From Thiobacillus sp. (GTDB taxonomy: Bacteria > Pseudomonadota > Gammaproteobacteria > Burkholderiales > Thiobacillaceae), in NCBI GenBank assembly GCA_018262815.1, contig JADFDN010000015.1, forward strand, positions 1-37,518: DNA of 37,518 nucleotides, read 5' to 3'. The notes below the pieces were generated by a model. That model saw nothing but the letters and a program-made list of their open reading frames with translations. It made no database searches and had not been told where the DNA came from. A program made the translations under genes and the position numbers. This document shows, piece by piece, positions 10,995-18,828 of this stretch; position 1 is the stretch's first letter; every line of letters starts with the position of its first letter.

Positions 10995-12692
10995 CTATAG
11001 GCCTGTATGCGGATGACTCATTCTCCGGTAGTAGTTGATGAGCGCATTGGTCGACGCATCGTGTCCCCCCACCGGCGCGTCGGCATGCAGCTCTGGCAGG
11101 ATGCGACTGGCGAGCTGCTTGCCGAGTTCCACGCCCCACTGATCGTAGGAATTCAGGTTCCAGATCACGCCCTGCACGAAAATCCTGTGCTCGTACAGCG
11201 CAATCAGCATGCCCAGCGCATGCGGGGTCAGCTTCTGCAGCAGGATCGCATTGCTGGGATGGTTGCCGTCGAACACCTTGTGCGAGACGAACTGCCCGCT
11301 CGGTGCCGGGCTACCTTCCGGCGAATCCATCTCGCGCTGCGTTTCCTCGCGCGTGCGGCCGCGCATCAGCGCCTCGGTCTGCGCCAGAAAATTGGCGATC
11401 AGGATGTCATGGTGCTCCTGCAGTTCGGTGTGCGGCTCGACCGACACGATGAAGTCGGCCGGAATCATCTTGGTGCCCTGGTGCAGCAGCTGATAGAAGG
11501 CGTGCTGGCCGTTGATGCCGGTGGCGCCCCAGACGATGGCGCCGGTGGGATAGTCGACGACCTTGCCCTCGCGATCGACCGACTTGCCGTTCGACTCCAT
11601 GTCGGCCTGCTCCAGGTAGGCGGGCAGGCTGCGCAGATAATGGTCGTAAGGCAGGATCGCCTGCGACTCGGCGCCGAAGAAATTGTTGTACCAGATCCCC
11701 AGCAGCGCCAGGATCACCGGCATGTTGCGGTCCAGCGGAGCGTGCCGGAAATGCGCGTCCATCTCGTGCGCGCCTTCCAGCAGTTCGACAAACCTTTCCG
11801 CGCCGACCGCGAGCACGATCGACAGGCCGATCGCCGACCACAGCGAATAGCGCCCGCCCACCCAGTCCCAGAACTCGAACATCTTGCCCGGATCGATGCC
11901 GAACGCCGTGACCGCCTCGCGGTTGGTCGACACCGCGACGAAGTGCTTCGCAATGTGCTTCTCCGCCTGCGACTGCGCCAGAAACCACTCGCGCGCATAG
12001 TGCGCGTTGGTCATCGTTTCCTGCGTGGTGAAAGTCTTCGACGACACGATGAACAGCGTCGTCTCGGGATTCAGCGCCTCCAGCGCTTCCTTGACGTGGG
12101 CACCGTCGACATTGGAAATGAAATGCACCTTCAGGCGCGGGTGACGGTAGGGCTTCAACGCCTGATAGACCATCTGCGGCCCCAGATCCGAGCCGCCGAT
12201 GCCGATGTTCACCACGTCGGTGATGCGTTCGCCGGTATAGCCGCGCCACTCGCCGCTCCTGACCTTTTCCGCGAAACGGCCCATGCGCTCGATCACCGCG
12301 TTCACCTTCGGCATCACGTCCTCGCCGTCGACCCGAACCGGATGGTTGCTGCGGTTGCGCAACGCCACGTGCAGCACCGCACGGTTTTCCGTGTTGTTGA
12401 TTTTTTCGCCCGTGAACATGCGCTCGCGCCAGCCTGCGACGTCGGCCTCCTCGGCCAGCCGTACCAAGAGGCCCATGGTCTCGTCAGTGATGCGGTTTTT
12501 CGAGTAATCCAGCAGCACTTCGCCCACCTGCAGCGAAAACCTCTCGAAACGTAACGGATCGTCGGCGAACAGGTCGCGCATGTGCACGTCCGCCATCGCG
12601 GCCTGATGCGCCTTCAACTGTGCGCAAACCGGCCGATGCAACGGCCCGGGCCTCTCATCCTGCTGCGCTTTCACGCTTACCAACGAAGACAT
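10995..12692 (-). CDS. pgi: Glucose-6-phosphate isomerase
   Basis: Interconverts fructose-6-phosphate and glucose-6-phosphate, linking gluconeogenic carbon to the glycogen operon downstream. It has 565 residues from ATG 12692 (E. coli 549). Signatures are [15 protein letters not shown], the [16 protein letters not shown] block and the C-terminal [11 protein letters not shown] segment. The start at 12692 was chosen over upstream in-frame codons because AGGGAGA sits seven bases before it and the following MSSLVSVK residues lead directly into the conserved protein. It is the first gene of the minus-strand operon; its promoter should lie in the 430-base gap to the right. Confidence 0.96.
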   Translation of the reverse strand: MSSLVSVKAQQDERPGPLHRPVCAQLKAHQAAMADVHMRDLFADDPLRFERFSLQVGEVLLDYSKNRITDETMGLLVRLAEEADVAGWRERMFTGEKINNTENRAVLHVALRNRSNHPVRVDGEDVMPKVNAVIERMGRFAEKVRSGEWRGYTGERITDVVNIGIGGSDLGPQMVYQALKPYRHPRLKVHFISNVDGAHVKEALEALNPETTLFIVSSKTFTTQETMTNAHYAREWFLAQSQAEKHIAKHFVAVSTNREAVTAFGIDPGKMFEFWDWVGGRYSLWSAIGLSIVLAVGAERFVELLEGAHEMDAHFRHAPLDRNMPVILALLGIWYNNFFGAESQAILPYDHYLRSLPAYLEQADMESNGKSVDREGKVVDYPTGAIVWGATGINGQHAFYQLLHQGTKMIPADFIVSVEPHTELQEHHDILIANFLAQTEALMRGRTREETQREMDSPEGSPAPSGQFVSHKVFDGNHPSNAILLQKLTPHALGMLIALYEHRIFVQGVIWNLNSYDQWGVELGKQLASRILPELHADAPVGGHDASTNALINYYRRMSHPHTGL

Positions 12693-12911
12693 CAGCGTTT
12701 CTCCCTGAATACCGGATCCTGCCGTGCCAGACCTCGACGCGGCGTTCGCTGTCATTTCCCTGACATCAAGCAACGGCTGTGCCATGGACGAAAAGAAGCG
12801 TCATTTCTTGGTTAACCATAGGAAATATTGGTGATGGGCCGATGACAAACCCGCCGCGCCCTGAAATTGGTGCCCCAAAAAAACGCCGTCATGGCAAATG
12901 GGGACAGGAAT

Positions 12912-12926
12912 GCACCCAAAAGGTGC
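12912..12926. promoter_or_regulatory. Short palindrome upstream of sigma-54 candidate
   Basis: GCACC-CAAAA-GGTGC is a perfect 5-base inverted repeat about 32 bases upstream of the -24 element. It could be an activator site, but its length and position make chance possible. Similar ggtgcc and tggggac strings lie just upstream. Confidence 0.3.
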
Positions 12927-12957
12927 CCTTGATTAGCGGACCATCATACCCGCCGGA

Positions 12958-12974
12958 TTGGTACGCTCCTTGCA
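12958..12974 (+). promoter_or_regulatory. Candidate sigma-54 (RpoN) promoter for the exopolysaccharide operon
   Basis: TTGGTACGCTCCTTGCA matches the -24/-12 consensus YTGGCACGRNNNTTGCW at 15 of 17 positions. The invariant GG (12960-12961) and GC (12972-12973) are separated by exactly ten bases. Transcription would start near 12985, leaving a leader of about 138 bases before the epimerase ATG at 13123. A sigma-54 promoter would imply control by an enhancer-binding protein; none is encoded in the window. Confidence 0.6.
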
Positions 12975-13122
12975 GTTACTCATCGCAGAAGGGGCCGTGA
13001 CGGTCGGAATTCCCGAAACGACAAAACAAGCTGTTGTTTTCATTGGGACTTAAATTTCGACCTCATGACCGTCTGTTCATCGTTCGGCAATGGCCGGCGA
13101 AAATTCGGAGAAGGTGCACGAC

Positions 13123-14106
13123 ATGCATGTTTTGATCACGGGCGGCGCAGGATTCATTGGATCGCATCTGGCGGAGCGCCATCTGGCGCTCGGCGATCAG
13201 GTATACGTGGTGGACAACCTGAGCACAGGCTCCCTCGCGAACATCGACCCCTTCCGCGGCAATCCCGCTTTCCGCTTCGCCGAGGCGGACATCCTCCACT
13301 GGAACGGACTGGACAAGGCCGTCGCCTGGGCCGACCGCATCTACCACATGGCCGCCGTCGTCGGCGTGAAGAAAGTGCTGGAAGACCCGGTGGCCGTGAT
13401 GGCGACCAACATGACCGGCACCGAGCGGCTGCTGCGCGCCATCCACCATGGCGGCTGGAATCCGCAGGTCATCATCGCCTCGACCTCGGAGGTTTACGGC
13501 TTCAACGCCAACAGCAGCTTCGCCGAAACCGACCATATCGTGCTGCCGTCCGCCGGCCGGCTGCGCTGGGCCTATGCGGTGACCAAGCTGGCCGACGAGT
13601 TCCTCGCCTTTTCCTATGCACGCAAGTACGGTCTCAATATCGTGGTCGTACGCCTGTTCAACACCATCGGGCCGAACCAGGTGGGCCATTACGGCATGGT
13701 GGTGCCCAGCTTCGTCAAGCAGGCGGTCGCCAACGAACCGCTCACCGTCTACGGCGAGGGCCGGCAGACGCGCTCTTTCTGCGACGTGCGCGACACCGTG
13801 GTGGCGCTCGACCGTCTCGCCGCCAGCCCGGAAGCCTGGGGCGAGGTCGTGAACGTCGGCAACGATCAGGAAATCTCGATTCGCGACCTGGCCGACCTGG
13901 TCGTGCAGCGCGCCCGCAGCACCTCGCCCCTGCAGTTCATTTCCTACAAGGACGCCTACGGCGAGGAATTCGAGGACGTCACGCACCGGCGCCCGGTGCT
14001 CAACAAGCTGCGGGCCCTGACCGGCTTCGAACCGGAGTGGCGTCTGAGCGACACCCTGGACGACCTGATCGAGCGCGAATGCGCAAAAGCCCGGCGCGTC
14101 GCCTAG
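13123..14106 (+). CDS. NAD-dependent nucleotide-sugar epimerase/dehydratase/decarboxylase (extended SDR)
   Basis: A 327-residue extended short-chain dehydrogenase/reductase that should modify an NDP-sugar for the neighbouring synthase. The NAD-binding TGGAGFIG is at residues 6-13. The catalytic set is Thr121/Ser122 in STSEVYG, Tyr151 and Lys155 in YAVTK. RLFNTIGPNQ and VYGEGRQTRSFCDVRD are substrate-domain motifs shared by UDP-glucose 4-epimerases and UDP-glucuronate decarboxylases. Which reaction it performs is not decidable by eye. ATG 13123 was chosen because GGAGAAGG lies seven bases upstream; an in-frame ATG at 13090 would add eleven unlikely residues. It is the first gene after the sigma-54 candidate and lies 11 bases from the glycosyltransferase. 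Confidence 0.88.
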   Translation: MHVLITGGAGFIGSHLAERHLALGDQVYVVDNLSTGSLANIDPFRGNPAFRFAEADILHWNGLDKAVAWADRIYHMAAVVGVKKVLEDPVAVMATNMTGTERLLRAIHHGGWNPQVIIASTSEVYGFNANSSFAETDHIVLPSAGRLRWAYAVTKLADEFLAFSYARKYGLNIVVVRLFNTIGPNQVGHYGMVVPSFVKQAVANEPLTVYGEGRQTRSFCDVRDTVVALDRLAASPEAWGEVVNVGNDQEISIRDLADLVVQRARSTSPLQFISYKDAYGEEFEDVTHRRPVLNKLRALTGFEPEWRLSDTLDDLIERECAKARRVA

Positions 14107-14117
14107 AATAGGCCGCC

Positions 14118-15509
14118 ATGGCAACCACCCCCTACTTCATCCTCAGCCCGAACACGGTGCTGAGCATCATCGGCCTGATCCACGGGCCGGACAAAACCGT
14201 TCCCAACCCGGCGCAGGACTGGCGCGACGCCACCGTCGACCTGGTGATCCCCGCCTTCAACGAGGAAAGCAACATCCCGCTGTGCCTGGCCGCGCTGGCG
14301 CGCCAGACCCGCAAGCCCACTCGCATCATCCTGATCGACGACGGCAGCCACGACCGCACGGTCGAATACGCGCGCACCTTCTGCGACCTCAACGGCATGG
14401 ACCTGATCGCGATCCAGCGCGCGCAGTCGATCGGCAAGACGCCGACCCTCAAAAGACAGTCGCGCGAGTTCGACTCCGACGTCGAATTCATCCTCGACGG
14501 CGACACCGTGCTGGAATCGGACAACTACATCGACCGCGTGGTGGAAGAGCTCTACAAGGGCGCCGGCATCGCCAGCGCCTGCGGCACCGTGCTGCCGCTG
14601 CGCGACCGCGACCGCCGCGCCATGCTCGAGACCGAGGCGCTGCAGAAATTCCTCGGCGCGCACCCCGAGGCCAGCATCTATCCCAAGCTGGGCTGGTTCC
14701 ACCACCTGCAGCGCGGCATCACCGACATGTACCGCGACGTGCTGTACTACTTCCTGCAGAAGTTCGTGTACGTGGGCCAGATGGCCTTCTTCGGCAGCAT
14801 CCTCAATCCGGTCGGCTGCGCCGTCGCGTATCGCCGGGAGGTGCTGAAGACCATCGTGTTCGACCGCTACGAGCCGATCCTGGGCGACGACCTCACCAAC
14901 TCCGAAGACATCTTCATCGGCTTCGCGATGAACGACAACGGCTACCGCAACATCCAGCTCACCGACGTCTACGCCCGTTCGCAGGAGCCGGAAGTCGGCC
15001 GCGTGCCGGGGCAGATCTACCTGTGGTCCTCGTCCTTCCTGCAAAGCTGCTACTACTTCGACGAGCTGATGCGCAGCCCGCTGAAGGCGTTCAAGCGCTA
15101 CCAGAAAAAGAAGCAGGAAGCCGCCGCGCTGCAGGCCGGCCTGGCGGACAAGCGCATCCATCACGAGCAGTACCGTCAGCCCTTCGGCATCGACTACACC
15201 GTCAAATACGGCCGCCCGATCGGGTGGGTGCTGTTCATGTCGGCGTTCGAGAAAGTCGCGTTTCCGACCGCGCTGCTGATCATGATCCTGTTGCAGCTGT
15301 GGGAACCGCTGGCGATCACGCTGATTGCCGAAACCGCGGTCGCCACCGGCATCCTGGTCACGGTGGCCAAGGGCCACCGGCTGGAATATTTCTTCAAGGG
15401 CCTGCTGATCACGCCGCTGCGTTACGCCGTGCTGCTGTTCGACCTCGTCACCATCGGTCGCTTCGCCGCGGACCTGTGGATCTTCCGCAATCGCAGGTGG
15501 CGCAAATGA
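14118..15509 (+). CDS. Membrane family 2 glycosyltransferase (polysaccharide synthase)
   Basis: A 463-residue GT2 enzyme likely to polymerise the exopolysaccharide at the inner membrane. The catalytic domain has VIPAFNEE (residues 43-50), IDDGS (73-77), LDGDT (126-130, metal-binding D-x-D) and NSEDIF with the Glu/Asp base region (261-266). Where processive synthases have QxxRW there is QIYLW (299-303), so the Arg is absent. Hydrophobic helices occur at about 381-400, 401-417 and 427-447; there is no clear N-terminal pair as in PgaC. The following gene begins inside its stop codon (ATGA overlap at 15506-15509). A processive synthase is the best guess; a chain-length-limited transferase is possible. 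Confidence 0.82.
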   Translation: MATTPYFILSPNTVLSIIGLIHGPDKTVPNPAQDWRDATVDLVIPAFNEESNIPLCLAALARQTRKPTRIILIDDGSHDRTVEYARTFCDLNGMDLIAIQRAQSIGKTPTLKRQSREFDSDVEFILDGDTVLESDNYIDRVVEELYKGAGIASACGTVLPLRDRDRRAMLETEALQKFLGAHPEASIYPKLGWFHHLQRGITDMYRDVLYYFLQKFVYVGQMAFFGSILNPVGCAVAYRREVLKTIVFDRYEPILGDDLTNSEDIFIGFAMNDNGYRNIQLTDVYARSQEPEVGRVPGQIYLWSSSFLQSCYYFDELMRSPLKAFKRYQKKKQEAAALQAGLADKRIHHEQYRQPFGIDYTVKYGRPIGWVLFMSAFEKVAFPTALLIMILLQLWEPLAITLIAETAVATGILVTVAKGHRLEYFFKGLLITPLRYAVLLFDLVTIGRFAADLWIFRNRRWRK

Positions 15510-17824
15510 AGCTCCGAATCCTCGCCCTGGCCTTTCTCACGGCGGCCTCGCTGCCGGTGGCCGCACAACCCGTCCCGGATGCCGGTCTGCGCGCCGAAAT
15601 GCAGGGGCAGTGGGCCGATGCGGTGGAAATTTACAAGCAGGCGCTGCAGACCAATCCGGCGCAGGCGCACCTGTGGGAGCGCATCGCCGACATCCGCGCC
15701 ACCCGGCTGAAGACGCCCGAGCGCGCCGCCGAAGCCCTGCGCGAAGCGGTGAAACACGCCCCGATGGACGCCCGTCTGTATCACAAGCTGTCGCAGGCCT
15801 ACGCGACGATCCAGAATGGTCCGAGCGCGATGGCCGCCATCGCCCAGGCCGTCGAACTCGACCCGGGCAACCCGGTGTATCTGCGCGCACGCGGCGAAGT
15901 CGCCCTGTGGACCGGCTACCACGCCGTGGCGATCGACAGCTTCGAACGCGTGCTGGCCGCAGCGCCCCAGGATGCCGACGCCCTGCTCGGCCTCGCACGC
16001 GCCCATTCGCGCAGTGGCAAGACGGATGCCGCCGCGCCCCGCTACCGCGCCTATCTTGAGCAGCGCCCGCAGGACAAGGACGTCATGCTCGAGGCGATGG
16101 AACTGGAAGCCGGACGCGGCAATACTCCAGCGGTACAGGAATATGACGCGCTGTATCGCCAGCGCTTCGGCGTAAGCCGGGAATACTGGCTGCGCATGGC
16201 CGACATCTATGCGCTCGGCAACGATCCGGTGGCGTCGTCCGCGGCGCTGAAGGAAGCGACCCGCCTCGCCCCGCAGGACCACGCGCTGTTCTATCGCCTG
16301 GCGCAGAGCTACCCGAGCGAGAAGGAAGCCAAGGAAGCGGCCGCCGCGATCGAACGCGCCGTCGAACTCGATCCGAAGAACCTGGAATACCTGCGCACCC
16401 GCGCCGATCTCGCCGCCTGGCGCGGCGACTACGACACCGCGCTGGACAGCCACCGGCGCATTCTCGCGATCGCGCCCGACGATCCCGGCGCGCGCCTCGG
16501 CATCGCCCGCGTGCACTACTGGCGCAGTCAGCTCGACGAATCGGCGCGCGCCTATCGCGACTATCTGGCACTGCAGCCGGGCGTGGCCGCGGCGTGGATG
16601 GAATACATCGTCGTCGTCACCGAACTGGGCGACTACGCGCGCGCGATGGAATTGCTGGAAGACTACCGCAAGCGCTTCGGCGACAACGTCGCCGCCAAAA
16701 AGCAGAAAGCCCGCGTGCTGGCCTGGGCTGAACGGCCGACCTCGTCGCTGGCCGAAGTCGCCGCACTCGACGCGAACCTGCGCGACGACTACGAACTGGG
16801 CTACACCCGCACCGTCGCCCTGCACTACGCCCATCGCCCGCGCGAAGCGCTGGCAAGCCTCGCCGAGGTCACCCGGCTGCGTCCGGACAGCAAGGAAACG
16901 CTCGACCTCGCGCGCTTCATCCGCACCCCACTGCGTTCCAATGCAACCGCCGGCTTCGGCTACCACACCGGCTCCGACGACGTCAGCATCCGCCACGGCT
17001 ATCTGCGCGGCGAATACGTGATCACCCCGGAAACGCGCCTGTTCGGCGGCACCGACCGCCAGCAGCTCCACGCCGACAGCGGCAGCGGCTACGAAAAGCC
17101 GGATGGCGGCACCACCCTCGGCTACAACCGCGCCTGGCTCGGCGTCCAGCACCGCGTTTCGCGCAAGGTCTCGCTCGACGCGCAAATCGGCGGCGGCCGC
17201 GCGGAAGGCGACAGCAACGTCATCTACGAAGTCGGCGCCGACCTGCAGCCGCAGGACGAACTCGCCCTGCGGCTGGCGCACCGGCAGGACCTGTTCGCCG
17301 TGTCGCCGCGCGCCGCCAAGCTCGGCATCGAACGCCGCGCCACCACGCTCGACGCCACATGGACGCCCGACCTGCGCTGGACCCTGGCCAGCCGCCTCGG
17401 CGTCGACACGCTGTCCGACGGCAACGACCGCTGGGAAGCCGAGCTCGCGCCGCGCCGCGCCGTCATGCGCACCCGGCGCCTGAACCTGGATCTCGGTGTC
17501 AGCGGCCGCTGGTTCGGCTACGACGAGGACCCGGGCAACGGCTACTACGCCCCCTCGCTGTACCAGCGCTACGCGCTGACCGCCTTCACCTACTGGAAGC
17601 TCAGCGACGATGACGGCGTGAGCGTGGCCTTCAGCTACGGCCCCTACAAGGACAACACGATGTCCGGCTTCCGCAACGGCGGCGACATCGTGGCCGAGGG
17701 CTTCTTCGGCATCTATCGCGACTGGTTCCTCGACGTGAAGGCCGGCCTGTCCAACTACGGCGGCGGCGGCACCGGCGGCTACCGCTCGCACATGTTCGAG
17801 CTCAGCCTGACGCGCCGCTTCTGA
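15506..17824 (+). CDS. Secreted TPR and outer-membrane beta-barrel exporter (PgaA-like)
   Basis: A 772-residue protein resembling PgaA, the TPR-porin that guides a polymer across the periplasm and outer membrane. A signal peptide is clear (hydrophobic to about residue 20, cleavage after PVAA). Residues 24 to about 470 are tetratricopeptide repeats, with repeated ALxxNP, AVELDP and LxLARxH patterns. Residues 480-772 alternate in beta-strand fashion with many Gly/Tyr/Trp, and the chain ends in Phe, as outer-membrane barrels do. It starts in an ATGA overlap with the synthase gene and is followed 52 bases later by the deacetylase. The export role rests on architecture and context; sequence identity with PgaA was not tested. 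Confidence 0.82.
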   Translation: MKLRILALAFLTAASLPVAAQPVPDAGLRAEMQGQWADAVEIYKQALQTNPAQAHLWERIADIRATRLKTPERAAEALREAVKHAPMDARLYHKLSQAYATIQNGPSAMAAIAQAVELDPGNPVYLRARGEVALWTGYHAVAIDSFERVLAAAPQDADALLGLARAHSRSGKTDAAAPRYRAYLEQRPQDKDVMLEAMELEAGRGNTPAVQEYDALYRQRFGVSREYWLRMADIYALGNDPVASSAALKEATRLAPQDHALFYRLAQSYPSEKEAKEAAAAIERAVELDPKNLEYLRTRADLAAWRGDYDTALDSHRRILAIAPDDPGARLGIARVHYWRSQLDESARAYRDYLALQPGVAAAWMEYIVVVTELGDYARAMELLEDYRKRFGDNVAAKKQKARVLAWAERPTSSLAEVAALDANLRDDYELGYTRTVALHYAHRPREALASLAEVTRLRPDSKETLDLARFIRTPLRSNATAGFGYHTGSDDVSIRHGYLRGEYVITPETRLFGGTDRQQLHADSGSGYEKPDGGTTLGYNRAWLGVQHRVSRKVSLDAQIGGGRAEGDSNVIYEVGADLQPQDELALRLAHRQDLFAVSPRAAKLGIERRATTLDATWTPDLRWTLASRLGVDTLSDGNDRWEAELAPRRAVMRTRRLNLDLGVSGRWFGYDEDPGNGYYAPSLYQRYALTAFTYWKLSDDDGVSVAFSYGPYKDNTMSGFRNGGDIVAEGFFGIYRDWFLDVKAGLSNYGGGGTGGYRSHMFELSLTRRF

Positions 17825-17876
17825 ACACCCGTTCACCATGCCGCGCGCGCCGCTTGCGCGCGGATTCGAGGCACGC

Positions 17877-18827
17877 ATGACACGCCGGTTCCTGCTTTTT
17901 TTCCTGCTTCTTCCTCTTGCGGCGGCCGCCCGGATGCCGGCGCAGCACGCAGTGTCGATCACCTTCGACGACCTGCCTTACGCTGCCGTCCCGGCGGACG
18001 ATCCGGCCACGCTGAATAGCATGACCCGCCGCCTGCTGCAGCATCTGCAGACCGCCCAGGTGCCCGCGGTGGGCTTCGTCAACGAGGCGAAGCTCTACCG
18101 CGAAGGCCAGCCGGACCCGGCCCGGGTGGAGCTGCTGCGCACCTGGCTCGAGGCCGGCTTCGAACTGGGCAACCATACCTATTCGCATCCCTCGCTCAAC
18201 CGGGTACCGCTCGACGTTTTCCAGGCCGACCTGCTGCAGGGCGAAACCGTCACGCGTCCCCTCATGCAAAGCGAAGGCCGAAGCCTGCGCTGGTTCCGCC
18301 ATCCTTTCCTGCATCAGGGAAGAACCGCGGAGGTGCGGTCGGCATTCCAGGATTTCCTCGCCGCGCATGGCTATCGCGTGGCGCCGGTGACCGTGAACAA
18401 TTCGGAATGGGTGTTCGCCGCCGCCTATGCGCGCGCGCTGGCGCAAGGCGACGAAGACGCGGCACGGCGCATCGGCACAGCCTACGTGCCCTATATGGAA
18501 GTCGTGTTCGCCCAGGCCGAGCAGCTCGCGCTCGACCTGTTCGGCCGCCCCATTCCGCATGTGCTGGTGCTGCATGCCAACGCGCTCAACGCGGAGTATT
18601 TTGGCGCGCTCGCCGCCATGCTCCGGCAGCGCGGCTATCGCTTCATTTCGCTGGACGACGCGCTCACCGACAGCGCCTACGCTTCGCCCGCGGGGTCAGG
18701 CGGAATCGAGGGCGAATCCTGGCTCGAAGGCTGGGCGCGCAATGCCGGCCTGCGGCCGCACCAGTCGCCCCCGGTACCGGGCTTCGTCAGGCAGTGGGCC
18801 GGGCCTGCCGCATACCGGGGCTACTGA
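17877..18827 (+). CDS. Secreted polysaccharide deacetylase (NodB/CE4-like)
   Basis: A 316-residue exported deacetylase expected to remove acetyl groups from the polymer in the periplasm. ATG 17877 is preferred over 17838 because GAGG precedes it and it begins directly with a signal peptide (MTRRFLLFFLLLPLAAAA). CE4 motifs are SITFDD (residues 27-32, catalytic base and metal Asp), HTYSH (100-104, metal His pair), FRHPF (140-144, an altered form of the usual RxPxG motif) and VLHANAL with His233 as the likely catalytic acid. It ends one base before the GH10 start, so the two are translationally linked. PgaB combines a deacetylase and a hydrolase in one chain; here they are separate genes side by side. 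Confidence 0.85.
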   Translation: MTRRFLLFFLLLPLAAAARMPAQHAVSITFDDLPYAAVPADDPATLNSMTRRLLQHLQTAQVPAVGFVNEAKLYREGQPDPARVELLRTWLEAGFELGNHTYSHPSLNRVPLDVFQADLLQGETVTRPLMQSEGRSLRWFRHPFLHQGRTAEVRSAFQDFLAAHGYRVAPVTVNNSEWVFAAAYARALAQGDEDAARRIGTAYVPYMEVVFAQAEQLALDLFGRPIPHVLVLHANALNAEYFGALAAMLRQRGYRFISLDDALTDSAYASPAGSGGIEGESWLEGWARNAGLRPHQSPPVPGFVRQWAGPAAYRGY

Positions 18828-18828
18828 G

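Larger units (their letters stand above)
12693..13122. other. Divergent intergenic region between glycogen and exopolysaccharide operons
   Basis: A 430-base gap with no convincing gene. It must hold the leftward pgi promoter, for which I see no clear -35/-10 pair, and the rightward exopolysaccharide promoter (sigma-54 candidate at 12958-12974). It also contains short palindromes: TGTCA-N6-TGACA at 12750-12765, GGTTAACC near 12810-12817 and GCACC-N5-GGTGC at 12912-12926. These could bind regulators, but this is not shown. Confidence 0.6.

Noticed and set aside
12783-13000. Small open frame on the plus strand in the divergent region
   Set aside because: It has no ribosome-binding site, its composition is random, and it overlaps the regulatory region and the sigma-54 candidate.
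14282-15505. Long N-terminal extension of the TPR-barrel protein reading through the synthase gene
   Set aside because: The extension is the synthase in another frame and is Arg/Pro/His-rich. The real start at 15506 has a signal peptide and an ATGA overlap.
15422-17962. 846-residue open frame on the minus strand opposite the TPR-barrel gene
   Set aside because: The product is low-complexity and rich in Ala, Val, Arg and Gly, with no domain. High GC makes long antisense frames common. The plus-strand frame has a signal peptide, TPR repeats and a barrel.
18427-18828. N-terminal extension of the GH10 gene inside the deacetylase gene
   Set aside because: It is a frame shadow. The ATG at 18829 gives a proper signal peptide one base after the deacetylase stop.
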